Shown one piece after another: positions 8,958 through 16,889 of a stretch of DNA of 54,439 bases. The stretch lies in contig JABUEY010000008.1 of the NCBI GenBank assembly GCA_013314815.1, forward strand, positions 1 to 54,439, written 5' to 3'. Made by a program: the position numbers and the translations under genes. Origin of the DNA: Syntrophobacteraceae bacterium (GTDB lineage Bacteria; Desulfobacterota; Syntrophobacteria; Syntrophobacterales; Syntrophobacteraceae). Numbering within the stretch: the first letter of the stretch is position 1; the number at the start of each line of letters is the position of its first letter. The notes below the pieces were generated by a model. That model was not told the DNA's origin. It did no database searches and worked only from the letters and a program-made list of their open reading frames with translations.

Positions 8958-9938
8958 ATGAGACGGACGGCGAAGCGATGTGGATGGGTAGTGGCGGTGG
9001 TTTTTCTGTGTGTTTTGGGACTGAATGCACAGGCAGACGCGCAAAAGAAGAAGATTCACTTCGGGTACCTGGTGGCGGACCAGCTCCACAGCCCCGCGGT
9101 AATGATCATGAAGGAAAAGAAGCTGCTGGAGGCTGAGGGGTTTGAGGTTTCGTGGGGCGAGTTTCTTGCCGGGTCGTATCTTATGCAGCACATGACATCG
9201 GGGGAGGTCGACTTCGGAAGCTGCGGATCTGTTCCGGCGATGATCACCCGGGGGCAGGGAGTGGATGTGGTCATCCTTGCCAGTGCAAACACGGAGGGAT
9301 CCAGCATGGTGGTCAAGGACTCCATCCAGTCTCCGAAGGCCCTGGACGGAAAGAGTCTCGGTACCCCGGGCATCGGATCGATCCAGGACGCGATGGTCGA
9401 CATGGTGGCAAAAAAACATGACATCAAGATCGCTCACAAGTTCATGAAAGTCTCCGATATGCCCATTTTTCTTCAGAAGGGGGAAATCGACGGCTTTATC
9501 GCCTGGGCGCCCCATCCCGCGCGAGCCGTCGACCTGGGCTACGGGCACCAGATCCTTACATCGCACGATATCCTCCCCGACCACCAGTGCTGCGTGCTGG
9601 TGACCAAGGGAGAGATGCTCAAGAAGAACCCGGAGACGGCCCGAAAGGTGCTCCAGGTCTATCTGAAAGCGTACGAGTGGTTCCTGGCGAACCAGGATGA
9701 ATCCGTTGAAATAATGGTCAGGGTCACGGGCATGAAAGAAGAAGTAATCAGGGAGGCCATGAAAACGGTGAAGTATCCGTTCCCGCCGTTCTGCAACGTT
9801 CCGAGTCTGAAGCTGATGGTCGACGGACTCGTGGAGAGCGGGAAGATTCAGAAGGGCAACATCACCAGCGTGGACAATTTCATCAGCGACCTGTACCAGC
9901 CCGCTCTCCTGGAGGAACAGGTGGGTAAGAAGCAGTAG
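8958..9938 (+). CDS. ABC transporter substrate-binding protein, sulfonate/nitrate (NMT1/SsuA-like) family
   Basis: A 326-residue periplasmic binding protein with a clear Sec signal peptide: positively charged RRTAKR, a hydrophobic VVAVVFLCVLGL core and a probable cleavage near AQADA. The mature part matches the SsuA/TauA/NMT1 family (HFGYLVADQLHSPAVMI near the N-terminus; EVDFGSCGSVPAMITRG; TPGIGSIQD). A strong AAAGGAG precedes the ATG at 8958. It opens the importer set that continues with one permease and two ATPases. The family takes up organosulfonates, nitrate or aromatic acids; next to xsc a C2 sulfonate is the most likely ligand, which is inference. Confidence 0.88.
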   Translation: MRRTAKRCGWVVAVVFLCVLGLNAQADAQKKKIHFGYLVADQLHSPAVMIMKEKKLLEAEGFEVSWGEFLAGSYLMQHMTSGEVDFGSCGSVPAMITRGQGVDVVILASANTEGSSMVVKDSIQSPKALDGKSLGTPGIGSIQDAMVDMVAKKHDIKIAHKFMKVSDMPIFLQKGEIDGFIAWAPHPARAVDLGYGHQILTSHDILPDHQCCVLVTKGEMLKKNPETARKVLQVYLKAYEWFLANQDESVEIMVRVTGMKEEVIREAMKTVKYPFPPFCNVPSLKLMVDGLVESGKIQKGNITSVDNFISDLYQPALLEEQVGKKQ

Positions 9939-9952
9939 AACCCGGTTCTCAC

Positions 9953-9989
9953 CCGGTGAACGGGGTTGAACACCACGGCCGTTCACCGG
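9953..9989 (+). promoter_or_regulatory. Intergenic stem-loop between binding protein and permease
   Basis: A perfect 11-bp inverted repeat (CCGGTGAACGG at 9953-9963, CCGTTCACCGG at 9979-9989) with a 15-base loop, lying in the 88-base gap. There is no T run after it, so it is not a typical terminator. Such hairpins after binding-protein genes commonly protect the 3' end of the upstream message and lower expression of the permease; that role here is inferred. Confidence 0.6.
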
Positions 9990-10026
9990 ATCCCAATTCG
10001 AACGGATCAAGGCAGGGAGCTTCACG

Positions 10027-10818
10027 ATGAACGACAAACAGAAGGAACAAGTCAAGACGGTCTTATACAACATACTCAGCCTGATCGTCGTTGCCGTGCT
10101 GTGGACCCTTTTCTCTGCGTGGCAGCAGTCCCCCTTTTTCCCGCCTCCGGCTGATATCTGGAAGGCGTTTGTCGGGCTGGCTACCCAGGGAGATATCGAA
10201 GGGATAAGCCTGGCCAGGCACATCTGGGCAAGCCTGATCCGGATTTTTGCGGGGTTCGCGGCCGCCTGCGCGCTGGGGATCCCCCTGGGTCTTGCCATGG
10301 GTCTCTGGCCCAGAATGTACAACCGGACCCGGGCCGTTCTCGAGCCCATAAGGTTTATTCCTCCCATTGCATGGATTCCCATGGCCATCGTTCTCCTGGT
10401 CGGGTTTTCGCGGTACGCGTTTCTGATCTGGCTTGGAGCCTTCTTCCCGATCTTCATTACGACCCTGCTCAGCGTGACCCGGGTCAATCCCGTGCATGTC
10501 AATGTCGCAAAGGTCTTTGGTGCGAGCCGGTCCTATATCATCCGCAAGATTGTCATACCTTCGGTGCTGCCTGACATCGCGACGGGCATGCGCGTGGGTC
10601 TGGGAATAGCATGGATGTGTATCGTGGCTGCCGAAATGATCGGAGGGGAGATGATCGGCGTCGGGCGGCTCATTTTGAAGTATGCGGAACTGATCAGAAT
10701 GGGCGAGATCATTGTTGGAATGCTGGTCATAGGAATCATCGGCTTTCTTATGAATGAAATCTTCATCGTTGTTGAAAAGAGAGTGTTTCGTTGGAGATCG
10801 GAAGTATCCATCGATTAG
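10027..10818 (+). CDS. ABC transporter permease, sulfonate/nitrate (SsuC/TauC-like) family
   Basis: A 263-residue inner-membrane permease with about six hydrophobic segments. It starts with a cytoplasmic stretch followed by IVVAVLWTLFSAW, and the cytoplasmic EAA loop is seen as AKVFGASRSYIIRKIVIPSVLPDI. This belongs to the BPD_transp_1 permeases of SsuC/TauC type. The ATG at 10027 is preceded by GGCAGGGAG. It is the only permease gene here, so a homodimer is expected, served by two different ATPases encoded downstream. Substrate as for the binding protein: probably an organosulfonate. Confidence 0.9.
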   Translation: MNDKQKEQVKTVLYNILSLIVVAVLWTLFSAWQQSPFFPPPADIWKAFVGLATQGDIEGISLARHIWASLIRIFAGFAAACALGIPLGLAMGLWPRMYNRTRAVLEPIRFIPPIAWIPMAIVLLVGFSRYAFLIWLGAFFPIFITTLLSVTRVNPVHVNVAKVFGASRSYIIRKIVIPSVLPDIATGMRVGLGIAWMCIVAAEMIGGEMIGVGRLILKYAELIRMGEIIVGMLVIGIIGFLMNEIFIVVEKRVFRWRSEVSID

Positions 10819-10826
10819 GAGACCAA

Positions 10827-11567
10827 ATGGACAGCCCGCTTCTCGATGTAAGCATGAGCAAGAGTTTTGGGAAGATCGATGTCCTGAGGGACATCAGGTT
10901 CAGAGTCAGGCCCAACGAGTTTCTGGTCGTTGTAGGACCGACAGGATGCGGCAAGACCACCCTGGGCAACATACTCTCCGGGATCGATAAGCCGACGTCA
11001 GGCCACGTCAGGATCATGGGCGAGGATGTGAATCCCCACATCCACAATATTTCCTACGTGCTCCAGGAACCATCCTGCATCCCCTGGTACACCATGATGC
11101 AGGATGTGACCATGGGCCTGGAGATCCGGGGTGTGGGACGTGCCGAGGCGGTTTCGCGAGGAAGCGAGGTCATCAAACTGGTCGGCCTGGAAGGATATGA
11201 GAACTACTACCCGTGGCAGATCTCGGGAGGCATGAAACAGCGGGTTGCCATCGCAAGGGCCTATGCGACAAGCCCGGATCTGCTGATCATGGACGAACCT
11301 TTCGGGCACCTCGATGCCCAGACGCGTTACCTCATGCAGATCGAGATCATGAGAATCTGGGAACAGGACAGGAAGACCGTTGTGTTCATTACGAACAACA
11401 TCGAGGAGGCGGTCTACCTGGCGAGCAGGATCCTGGTGCTGACGAAGCTCCCCGCAACGATCAAGAAGGAGTATGTCGTTGATATTCCGAGGCCTCGAGA
11501 TCTTACCGATGAGAGGTTCCTCGAGGTCCGGGCGGAGATCACTCAGCAATGCGAGATTGTGGAATGA
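10827..11567 (+). CDS. ABC transporter ATP-binding protein (SsuB/TauB-like), first copy
   Basis: A 246-residue ATPase with Walker A GPTGCGKTT, Q-loop LQEPSCIPW, signature ISGGMKQRVAIARA and Walker B LLIMDEPFGHLD. The EEAVYLASRILVLT segment after the H-loop position (here NNIEEA, where His is replaced by Asn) is typical of the sulfonate/nitrate family except for that change. I chose the ATG at 10827 with TAGGAG before it; a TTG at 10791 would overlap the permease. It lies 8 bases after the permease stop. The Asn in place of the switch histidine hints that this copy may be the weaker ATPase in a heterodimer with the next one. Confidence 0.9.
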   Translation: MDSPLLDVSMSKSFGKIDVLRDIRFRVRPNEFLVVVGPTGCGKTTLGNILSGIDKPTSGHVRIMGEDVNPHIHNISYVLQEPSCIPWYTMMQDVTMGLEIRGVGRAEAVSRGSEVIKLVGLEGYENYYPWQISGGMKQRVAIARAYATSPDLLIMDEPFGHLDAQTRYLMQIEIMRIWEQDRKTVVFITNNIEEAVYLASRILVLTKLPATIKKEYVVDIPRPRDLTDERFLEVRAEITQQCEIVE

Positions 11568-11585
11568 ACAGACGAAGGAAATCTC

Positions 11586-12335
11586 ATGTCCGCCAAAAAG
11601 CCGAAAATTACCATCAAGAACCTGAGTAAGTACTTCGATGACCTCGTGGTCCTCGACGATATCAGCTTCGACATCTACGATGGAGAATTCCTCTGCGTGG
11701 TCGGACCGACAGGATGCGGAAAGACCACCTTCTGCAACGTGGTCACCAGGCTGCTGCCGTCCACCAAGGGCTCGGTGACCGTGGGGGCGGAAGCCATCGA
11801 TTTCAAAAAGCACAACGTTTCGTTCATCTTTCAGGAGCCTTCTTGCCTGCCCTGGCGAACAGTTTGGGACAACGTCAAGATCGGACTGGAGATCAAAGGC
11901 TATCCGGAACCGGAAATCAGGGAGCGGGTACAGAATGTGCTCGAGATGACAGGGCTGACCCCTTTCAAGGACTTCTTTCCCAACCAGATCTCCGCCGGGA
12001 TGAAGCAGCGGGTGGCCATTGCCAGGGCCTTTGTCACGGAACCGGACATGCTGCTCATGGACGAACCCTTCGGCCAGCTCGACACGAGCACCCGTTTCAG
12101 CATCGAAAACAGCCTGGTCAGGCTCTGGGAGAAAACGAAACAGACAGTGATCTTCGTGACACACAACCTTGAAGAAGCCGTGTACCTGTCGGAACGAATA
12201 CTGGTGCTCACCCAGAAGCCTACGAAGATCAAGAGCGAGGTGGGGGTACAGCACCTTCTCCACCCGCGCGACATCGCAGACCCCGAGTTTGTGAGGATCA
12301 GGCGCCAGGTGACGGATCTGGTGAGGTGGTGGTGA
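11586..12335 (+). CDS. ABC transporter ATP-binding protein (SsuB/TauB-like), second copy
   Basis: A 249-residue ATPase clearly related to the gene just upstream. It has Walker A GPTGCGKTT, Q-loop FQEPSCLPW, signature ISAGMKQRVAIARA (second signature Gly changed to Ala), Walker B LLMDEPFGQLD and an intact switch His in FVTHNLEEAVYLSERILVLTQ. Together with the first copy, which lacks the switch His, it probably forms an asymmetric ATPase dimer in which each subunit supplies part of the sites. AAGGAAA precedes the start. Part of the importer operon. Confidence 0.9.
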   Translation: MSAKKPKITIKNLSKYFDDLVVLDDISFDIYDGEFLCVVGPTGCGKTTFCNVVTRLLPSTKGSVTVGAEAIDFKKHNVSFIFQEPSCLPWRTVWDNVKIGLEIKGYPEPEIRERVQNVLEMTGLTPFKDFFPNQISAGMKQRVAIARAFVTEPDMLLMDEPFGQLDTSTRFSIENSLVRLWEKTKQTVIFVTHNLEEAVYLSERILVLTQKPTKIKSEVGVQHLLHPRDIADPEFVRIRRQVTDLVRWW

Positions 12336-12414
12336 TTCAGGCCGGAAATGGAAGCGACGCTTGTTCGAATTTCCCGGCTGCGGGTCCACCGGATGTGATC
12401 GAAAAGGGAGTTTT

Positions 12415-13458
12415 ATGAAGCCGAAAGAACGATTCCTGAGACGTCTCAAGGGGCAGGATGTGGACAAAGTCCCGGCAGGGTGCACAACGGCATACGGCGT
12501 CGTGGACCTTATGAAAAGGTGCGGCTGCGAAAGGCCTCTTGCGGATGTGGACCCCGCCTGCATGGCCGGACTCTCCATGGCCGGCCATACGATCGCGGGG
12601 TTTGACTGGGTCAAGGCCATGGGGTGGGATATAACGGCTGTCAGCGAGGCTCTGGGATGCACTCTCGGGGAGCCGGCCATTGACTCGCAATACTATATCG
12701 CGTCGCATCCCTTTGCTCAATCCATCGAAAACCTCGAATGCCCTCGGGACCTGTTGAGTCGTGGAAGATTTCCTGCCTACCGGGAGCAGTTCCGGCTGCT
12801 CAAGGAAAAGGTCGGCAATGACCTGGTGATCTTCGGGATGTCGGAAGGACCTTTCACCTGTGCTGCAAACCTCGTGGGAACCGACCGGATGATGCGGGCG
12901 ACCATCAAGGAACCCACCTTCGTGGAAAAGGCCCTCGATGTCACTGCCGAGGCTCTGATCCAGGTTATCCGCTTCGCCTTCAGCAACGGTGCGGACTATT
13001 TCTGTATGGCCGATCCCACATCGGGCGGCGACCTGCTGAGTCCGAAGAGCTGGGAACGGATCGTGAGCCCGGTGATCCGAAGGATTGTCAACGCCGTCGA
13101 CGGACCCATAGTTCTGCACATCTGCGGCAATATCGACAAGATCATCCCTTCCATGTGTGAAACCGGCATTGTGGGAATCAGCCTGGAAGAAAAGACCGAT
13201 CTGAAGGCGGCGATCGAGACTGCGAGAGCCAGGGGGGTCAGGGTGTTCGGAAATGTCGCAGCCGCGTCCACACTTTTCATGGGGACCGAGGAGGATTGTT
13301 ACCGGGAGGCCATGGCAGCACTCGAGAGTGGAGTCGACTTCCTGGCCCCGGGATGCGGCATAGCGCCGAATTCGCCTCTCGAAAACGTCCTGCAACTGAG
13401 GAGGGCTCGTGACGATTTCCACCAGGATAAGCAGGCTGGACGGCCGGAATCAAGCTGA
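12415..13458 (+). CDS. MtaA/MtbA-like methylcobamide:coenzyme M methyltransferase homologue (UroD family)
   Basis: A 347-residue UroD-fold methyltransferase. It keeps the zinc ligands of MtaA/MtbA at the expected spacing: His about 235 and Cys about 237 (LHICGN) and Cys about 314 (APGCGI). The N-terminus KERFLRRLKGQ and the segments MAGLSMAGHTIAG and FGNVAAASTLFMG also match this subfamily. Known members move a methyl group between a corrinoid protein and coenzyme M thiolate. In a bacterium with xsc and DUF39 genes, the reverse reaction (demethylation of methyl-CoM or a similar thioether sulfonate onto the corrinoid protein encoded next) is a reasonable proposal. Start ATG 12415 follows AAGGGAG. 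Family assignment strong, direction and substrate inferred. Confidence 0.86.
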   Translation: MKPKERFLRRLKGQDVDKVPAGCTTAYGVVDLMKRCGCERPLADVDPACMAGLSMAGHTIAGFDWVKAMGWDITAVSEALGCTLGEPAIDSQYYIASHPFAQSIENLECPRDLLSRGRFPAYREQFRLLKEKVGNDLVIFGMSEGPFTCAANLVGTDRMMRATIKEPTFVEKALDVTAEALIQVIRFAFSNGADYFCMADPTSGGDLLSPKSWERIVSPVIRRIVNAVDGPIVLHICGNIDKIIPSMCETGIVGISLEEKTDLKAAIETARARGVRVFGNVAAASTLFMGTEEDCYREAMAALESGVDFLAPGCGIAPNSPLENVLQLRRARDDFHQDKQAGRPESS

Positions 13459-13617
13459 TGGACTCCATGCCGCGGCGACGGACACGAGATGGCGCTGCGT
13501 ATCCTCGAATGGTCCGGCTCCAAACGAAACGGAAGGCTTTTGGCACGGCGGTCGAGCATTCCGAAAGGCAGGACCGCCTCGACACATGAATGTGAAAACC
13601 CTCGGAGGGAACTTCCT

Positions 13618-14271
13618 ATGCTGCCTCTGGAAGAAATACTGAAGAAATTACACGATGCGGTGGTCGGCTTTGACGAAGCGGGAGCGGCACAGGCTGCCCG
13701 GCTGCTGATAGAGGGAGGGTACGATCCCCTGGAAGGCATTATGCACGGCCTGTCCACGGGCATGGATACGGTGGGAGCCCTCTTCAAGCAGCAGGAATAT
13801 TTCGTCCCCGAAGTGCTCTTGTGCGCCGAAGCGATGAACGCCGGGATGGAAGTACTTCGACCGCACCTGCAGGCCTCAAGCACCCGCACACTGGGAACAA
13901 TCATCCTCGGTACGGTGCAGGGTGACGTTCATGACATCGGGAAGAACATCGTAAAGATGATGCTGGAGATCGGCGGCTTCGACGTGCATGACCTGGGCAA
14001 CAATGTGCCCCACAAGAGGTTCGCCGAGGAACTGGCACGCACCGATGCAGATCTCGTCGGCGTTTCCGCAATGATGACGACCACTATGATGGGCATGCGG
14101 AGCCTTATCGGAATGGTAAAAGAAACGAAACCTCATGTCGGGGTTCTCATTGGAGGTGCGCCGGTGACCAGGGAGATCGCCAAGATGTTCAATGCCGACG
14201 GATATGCCGACTCGGCCGCCGACGTGGTGGGCGAGGCAAAAAGAGTCATGGCTGCCGTGAAAAGCGCCTGA
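13618..14271 (+). CDS. Corrinoid protein of a methyltransferase system (MtaC/MtbC-like)
   Basis: A 217-residue B12-binding protein. Residues 1-85 are the helical cap domain (QAARLLIEGGYDPLEGI, EVLLCAEAMNAGM) and about 95-217 the cobalamin-binding Rossmann domain with the base-off/His-on motif DVHDIG and the later GGAPVT segment. It would carry the methyl group between the two UroD-type methyltransferases that flank it. The start at 13618 has GGAGGGA seven bases before it; upstream in-frame sequence is not family-like. A 159-base gap separates it from the MtaA-like gene, without a recognisable signal. Confidence 0.93.
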   Translation: MLPLEEILKKLHDAVVGFDEAGAAQAARLLIEGGYDPLEGIMHGLSTGMDTVGALFKQQEYFVPEVLLCAEAMNAGMEVLRPHLQASSTRTLGTIILGTVQGDVHDIGKNIVKMMLEIGGFDVHDLGNNVPHKRFAEELARTDADLVGVSAMMTTTMMGMRSLIGMVKETKPHVGVLIGGAPVTREIAKMFNADGYADSAADVVGEAKRVMAAVKSA

Positions 14272-14346
14272 TCGGACCGGCCGGCTCCAGGGTTGTCAGG
14301 CGCAAACGGACAGCCTGCGCGCATTGGAGAATGAAGAGGAGAAATC

Positions 14347-15387
14347 ATGTCGAAGAAAATGCTTATTGAAGCACTTCGCTGCAACCGAACACCCAGGGCA
14401 CCGTGGTTTCCTTATGCGTGCATCAATTGCGCGTACCTCCTGGGTGAGACGGCCGACAGGTATCTGCAGGACCCGGAACTCATCGCAAAAGGCGTCGAAG
14501 CAGCCGCGAAAAGATACCGGGCGGATGGAATTCCGCTCGTCTTCGACCTTTCCGTCGAAGCCAACGCAGTGGGATGTGAACTGAGCTGGTGGCCGGACAA
14601 TGTTCCTTCCGTCGCGACTCACCCCTGTGCGCAGATGGTCTCGCCCAGGCAGCTCGGCCTCAAGCTTCCGACAAAAGACTCAGGAAGATGGCCCGTTCTG
14701 CTCGAGGCGGGAAAACTCGCAAAACCTCGACTCGATGCACTGGATTGCGCAATGGTCGGTTTGTACTGCGGCCCCCTCACCCTCGCCTCACACCTGGCTG
14801 GAGTGCGCATTTTTACGGATTTCTATAAGAATCAGGAGTTTGCTCATGAAGTCCTGGAGTTCGCAGCGGAGGTGAACGCGGTCTCGGCGGCCTTCTACGC
14901 GGAACTGGGATGTGAGGTGATCGGAATCGTTGACCCGGTGGCGTCCCAGGTCAAATCGGCGACTTTCAGGGAATTCGTGACTCCCTACGTGCAGAAGGGC
15001 ATCCAGGTCATTCACGATGCCGGTGCGACTTCCATGTTCCTCATCTGTGGGGACTGTACCAAGGTGATGGAAGAGGTGTGTACCATCGGAACTCAAAGCT
15101 TTGCCATCGATGAGCAGCTGAACCTCGGCTACGTGCGTGATATGGCTCTGCGGCATCGAGTCGGATTTGCAGGCAATCTGAAGCTCACCCTGTCCCTCAG
15201 CCTCGGCGTGATTCCTCCACGCGAGGACGCACTGGTGAGCCTTGCCGCCGGCGGGACACACGGGTTCGTTCTGGCCCCTGGCTGAGACCTCCCCTACGAT
15301 GTTCCGGCGGAACACATCGACCAGGTCGTCCAGGCCATGGACAGTTTCTACGAAAACTACGCACCATATCCGGATTCTACATCCTGA
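14347..15387 (+). CDS. Selenocysteine-containing UroD-type corrinoid methyltransferase (TGA at 15283 read as Sec)
   Basis: A 346-residue UroD-family methyltransferase if the in-frame TGA at 15283-15285 is read as selenocysteine. Up to that codon there are 312 residues ending LAPG; after it the frame continues DLPYDVPAEH and on to a second TGA at 15385. LxPG-C-xxP is where this family has its C-terminal zinc-ligand Cys (compare APGCGI in the paralogue at 12415), so Sec replaces exactly that residue, and the full length (346) matches the paralogue (347). The upstream ligand motif reads LICGD (Leu 232, Cys 234) instead of HICG. A hairpin lies 12 bases after the TGA. It probably moves the methyl group to or from the neighbouring corrinoid protein. 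A sequencing error or a nonsense mutation is the alternative. Confidence 0.8.
15298..15318 (+). promoter_or_regulatory. Candidate bacterial SECIS hairpin downstream of the UGA codon
   Basis: Starting 12 bases after the UGA, GAUGUUCC (15298-15305) can pair with GGA-ACAUC-like sequence at 15309-15318 around a GGC loop, with two bulged bases on the 3' side. The loop guanines are about 21 bases after the UGA, within the range of bacterial SECIS elements read by SelB. Hand-folded; a folding or bSECIS search would be decisive. Confidence 0.55.
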
Positions 15388-15406
15388 GATCGAAGAGGAA
15401 AGAGTC

Positions 15407-15805
15407 ATGGTCGACAAAAAAATCCGAATAGACGTGCTTACCCTGGACAGTGTGCAGTGTGCGGCGTGCGGTTACATGATGGAATCCATCGCCGCTCTGC
15501 CCGATGACGTCCAGGGCATGATCGAATACAGGGAATGGCCCATAAAAACCAAGGAAGGCATTGCCAGGTTCATGGAATTGAAGGGAAAGGTGCTGCCGAC
15601 CATATGCATCGAGGGAGATCCCGTTTTTGCGAGCTGTATTCCCCAGTACGAGGAGCTCATCGAGGAGATGGCCAGAAGAGCCCCCAGCCCCGAAGCGGCG
15701 GAAAAACTCATGGCACTGCGGCATGTGGGCTTTCAGTTCGACAAGGTGGGAGAGAACCTGAAAAAGGCTGGATCGGGATTGAATACCCGGGAAGGTCAGA
15801 AATAA
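15407..15805 (+). CDS. Thioredoxin-fold protein with CAAC motif
   Basis: A 132-residue small protein. The start ATG at 15407 follows GAAGAGGAAAGA and lies 19 bases after the true stop of the selenoprotein gene. The N-terminal 85 residues look like a thioredoxin fold: a beta-strand IDVLTLDS, then VQCAACGYM with a CxxC pair (about 15-18), and a KVLPTICIEGDPVF segment with a cis-Pro-like LPT. Proteins of this kind often sit in methyltransferase clusters; a role in keeping a thiol, selenol or cobalt partner reduced is plausible but not shown. The C-terminal 40 residues are charged and unassigned. Confidence 0.7.
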   Translation: MVDKKIRIDVLTLDSVQCAACGYMMESIAALPDDVQGMIEYREWPIKTKEGIARFMELKGKVLPTICIEGDPVFASCIPQYEELIEEMARRAPSPEAAEKLMALRHVGFQFDKVGENLKKAGSGLNTREGQK

Positions 15806-15820
15806 GAATATAGTATATTC
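15806..15820. promoter_or_regulatory. AT-rich palindrome, possible operator/promoter for the reactivation genes
   Basis: GAATATA-G-TATATTC is a perfect 7-bp palindrome beginning at the base after the stop codon of the thioredoxin-like gene. It lies in a short A/T-rich gap in otherwise GC-rich sequence, before the CobW-like gene. This looks like an operator or internal promoter; no regulator is identified. Confidence 0.4.
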
Positions 15821-15860
15821 CATTACTTAACTTATACAGGCCGGCGCCGGGGAGACAGTC

Positions 15861-16883
15861 ATGCAGGATACCATCGACATCGTCCTTCTCACGGGTTTTC
15901 TGGGCAGCGGCAAGACCACGTTCTTGAATCGCCTGGTCGAAGTCATGCCCCGGGAGTACCGGGTTGTGATTCTGATGAACGAATTCGGAGAAATCGGAAT
16001 CGATGCCTCGATTGTGAAGGGGGATGACCACGAGATCCTCGAGATCAACAAGGGGTCCATCTTCTGTGTGTGCGTCAAGACGGATTTCATCAGGACGATG
16101 CACAGGATTGCCTGTGATTTGAGGCCGGACGTGCTGGTCATCGAATCCACCGGTGTGGCCAATCCCGGGGATCTCAGGCGGGACCTCTCTCTTTCCGTCT
16201 TCCAGAACCGGTTTTCCCTGATCGAGCAGATCTGCATCGTCGACGCGGTGAACTTCGAAGACGCCTACAACGCATTTTCATCGGTGGAGAAGCAGATCGA
16301 GTCTTCCACGCTGTTCATCATCAATAAAGCGGACCAGGCATCAGCTGACAGAATCCGACGGGTCAGGGAGATCGTTTCCCAGCATCATCCTTCACCGGTG
16401 TTTGTCGAGTCGGTGTTCTGCGGGATCGATTTCGATCGTCTGCTGTCCAAACTGCGTCCTCCAGGACAGGAAAGGGAGTATTCGTTCGATGCGGGAAGGA
16501 CGGGAGGGAGTCTGACTCCCGACGAACTGGATCAGATCGTCGACGGAATGCTCTCGGATCCCTTCAGGCAGATCAGCCGGCCCGATCTTCTCGTGTCCGC
16601 TGCCTATGCCTGGCATGGCGGAAGCACGGAGGAGTTCTCGAAGGTTCTCCAGGATTTGCCTCGAGGCATCGTGAGAGGCAAGGGCTTTGTATCGGATTGC
16701 GGCAGAACGTACCTGGTGAACCTGGTTATGGAGCAGTGGGAACTGGAAGAAGTCGACCTGTCCAATGATCGAATGCATCCGCTTGACAGGCTGGTTTTCA
16801 TATTTCCGCCCGAATTGACGAACGCCGTCGACGAGGTCACGGCCAGGCATGGTCAGCTGGAAAAGCTCACCGGAGGCAGTTGA
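15861..16883 (+). CDS. CobW/COG0523-family GTPase
   Basis: A 340-residue G3E-family P-loop GTPase. Visible motifs: Walker A GFLGSGKTT (about 12-20), switch/Walker B region VLVIESTGVANP, and base recognition NKAD (about 154-157). The family metal motif GCxCC is altered to GSIFCVC, a variant with two cysteines. A C-terminal CobW domain contains WHGG and the terminal LVFI block. COG0523 proteins deliver metals or help load cobalamin-type cofactors; next to corrinoid methyltransferase and RACE genes a role in cofactor insertion or reactivation is likely. The next gene begins 6 bases after its stop. Confidence 0.85.
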   Translation: MQDTIDIVLLTGFLGSGKTTFLNRLVEVMPREYRVVILMNEFGEIGIDASIVKGDDHEILEINKGSIFCVCVKTDFIRTMHRIACDLRPDVLVIESTGVANPGDLRRDLSLSVFQNRFSLIEQICIVDAVNFEDAYNAFSSVEKQIESSTLFIINKADQASADRIRRVREIVSQHHPSPVFVESVFCGIDFDRLLSKLRPPGQEREYSFDAGRTGGSLTPDELDQIVDGMLSDPFRQISRPDLLVSAAYAWHGGSTEEFSKVLQDLPRGIVRGKGFVSDCGRTYLVNLVMEQWELEEVDLSNDRMHPLDRLVFIFPPELTNAVDEVTARHGQLEKLTGGS

Positions 16884-16889
16884 AGGGCA

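Noticed and set aside
9953-9989. Rho-independent terminator between binding protein and permease
   Set aside because: The stem is strong but has no T run, and the downstream genes plainly belong to the same importer operon.
14347-15285. Reading the second methyltransferase gene as a truncated pseudogene ending at 15285
   Set aside because: The frame continues past the TGA with family-like sequence to the expected full length, the TGA sits on a conserved Cys, and the rest of the gene shows no decay.
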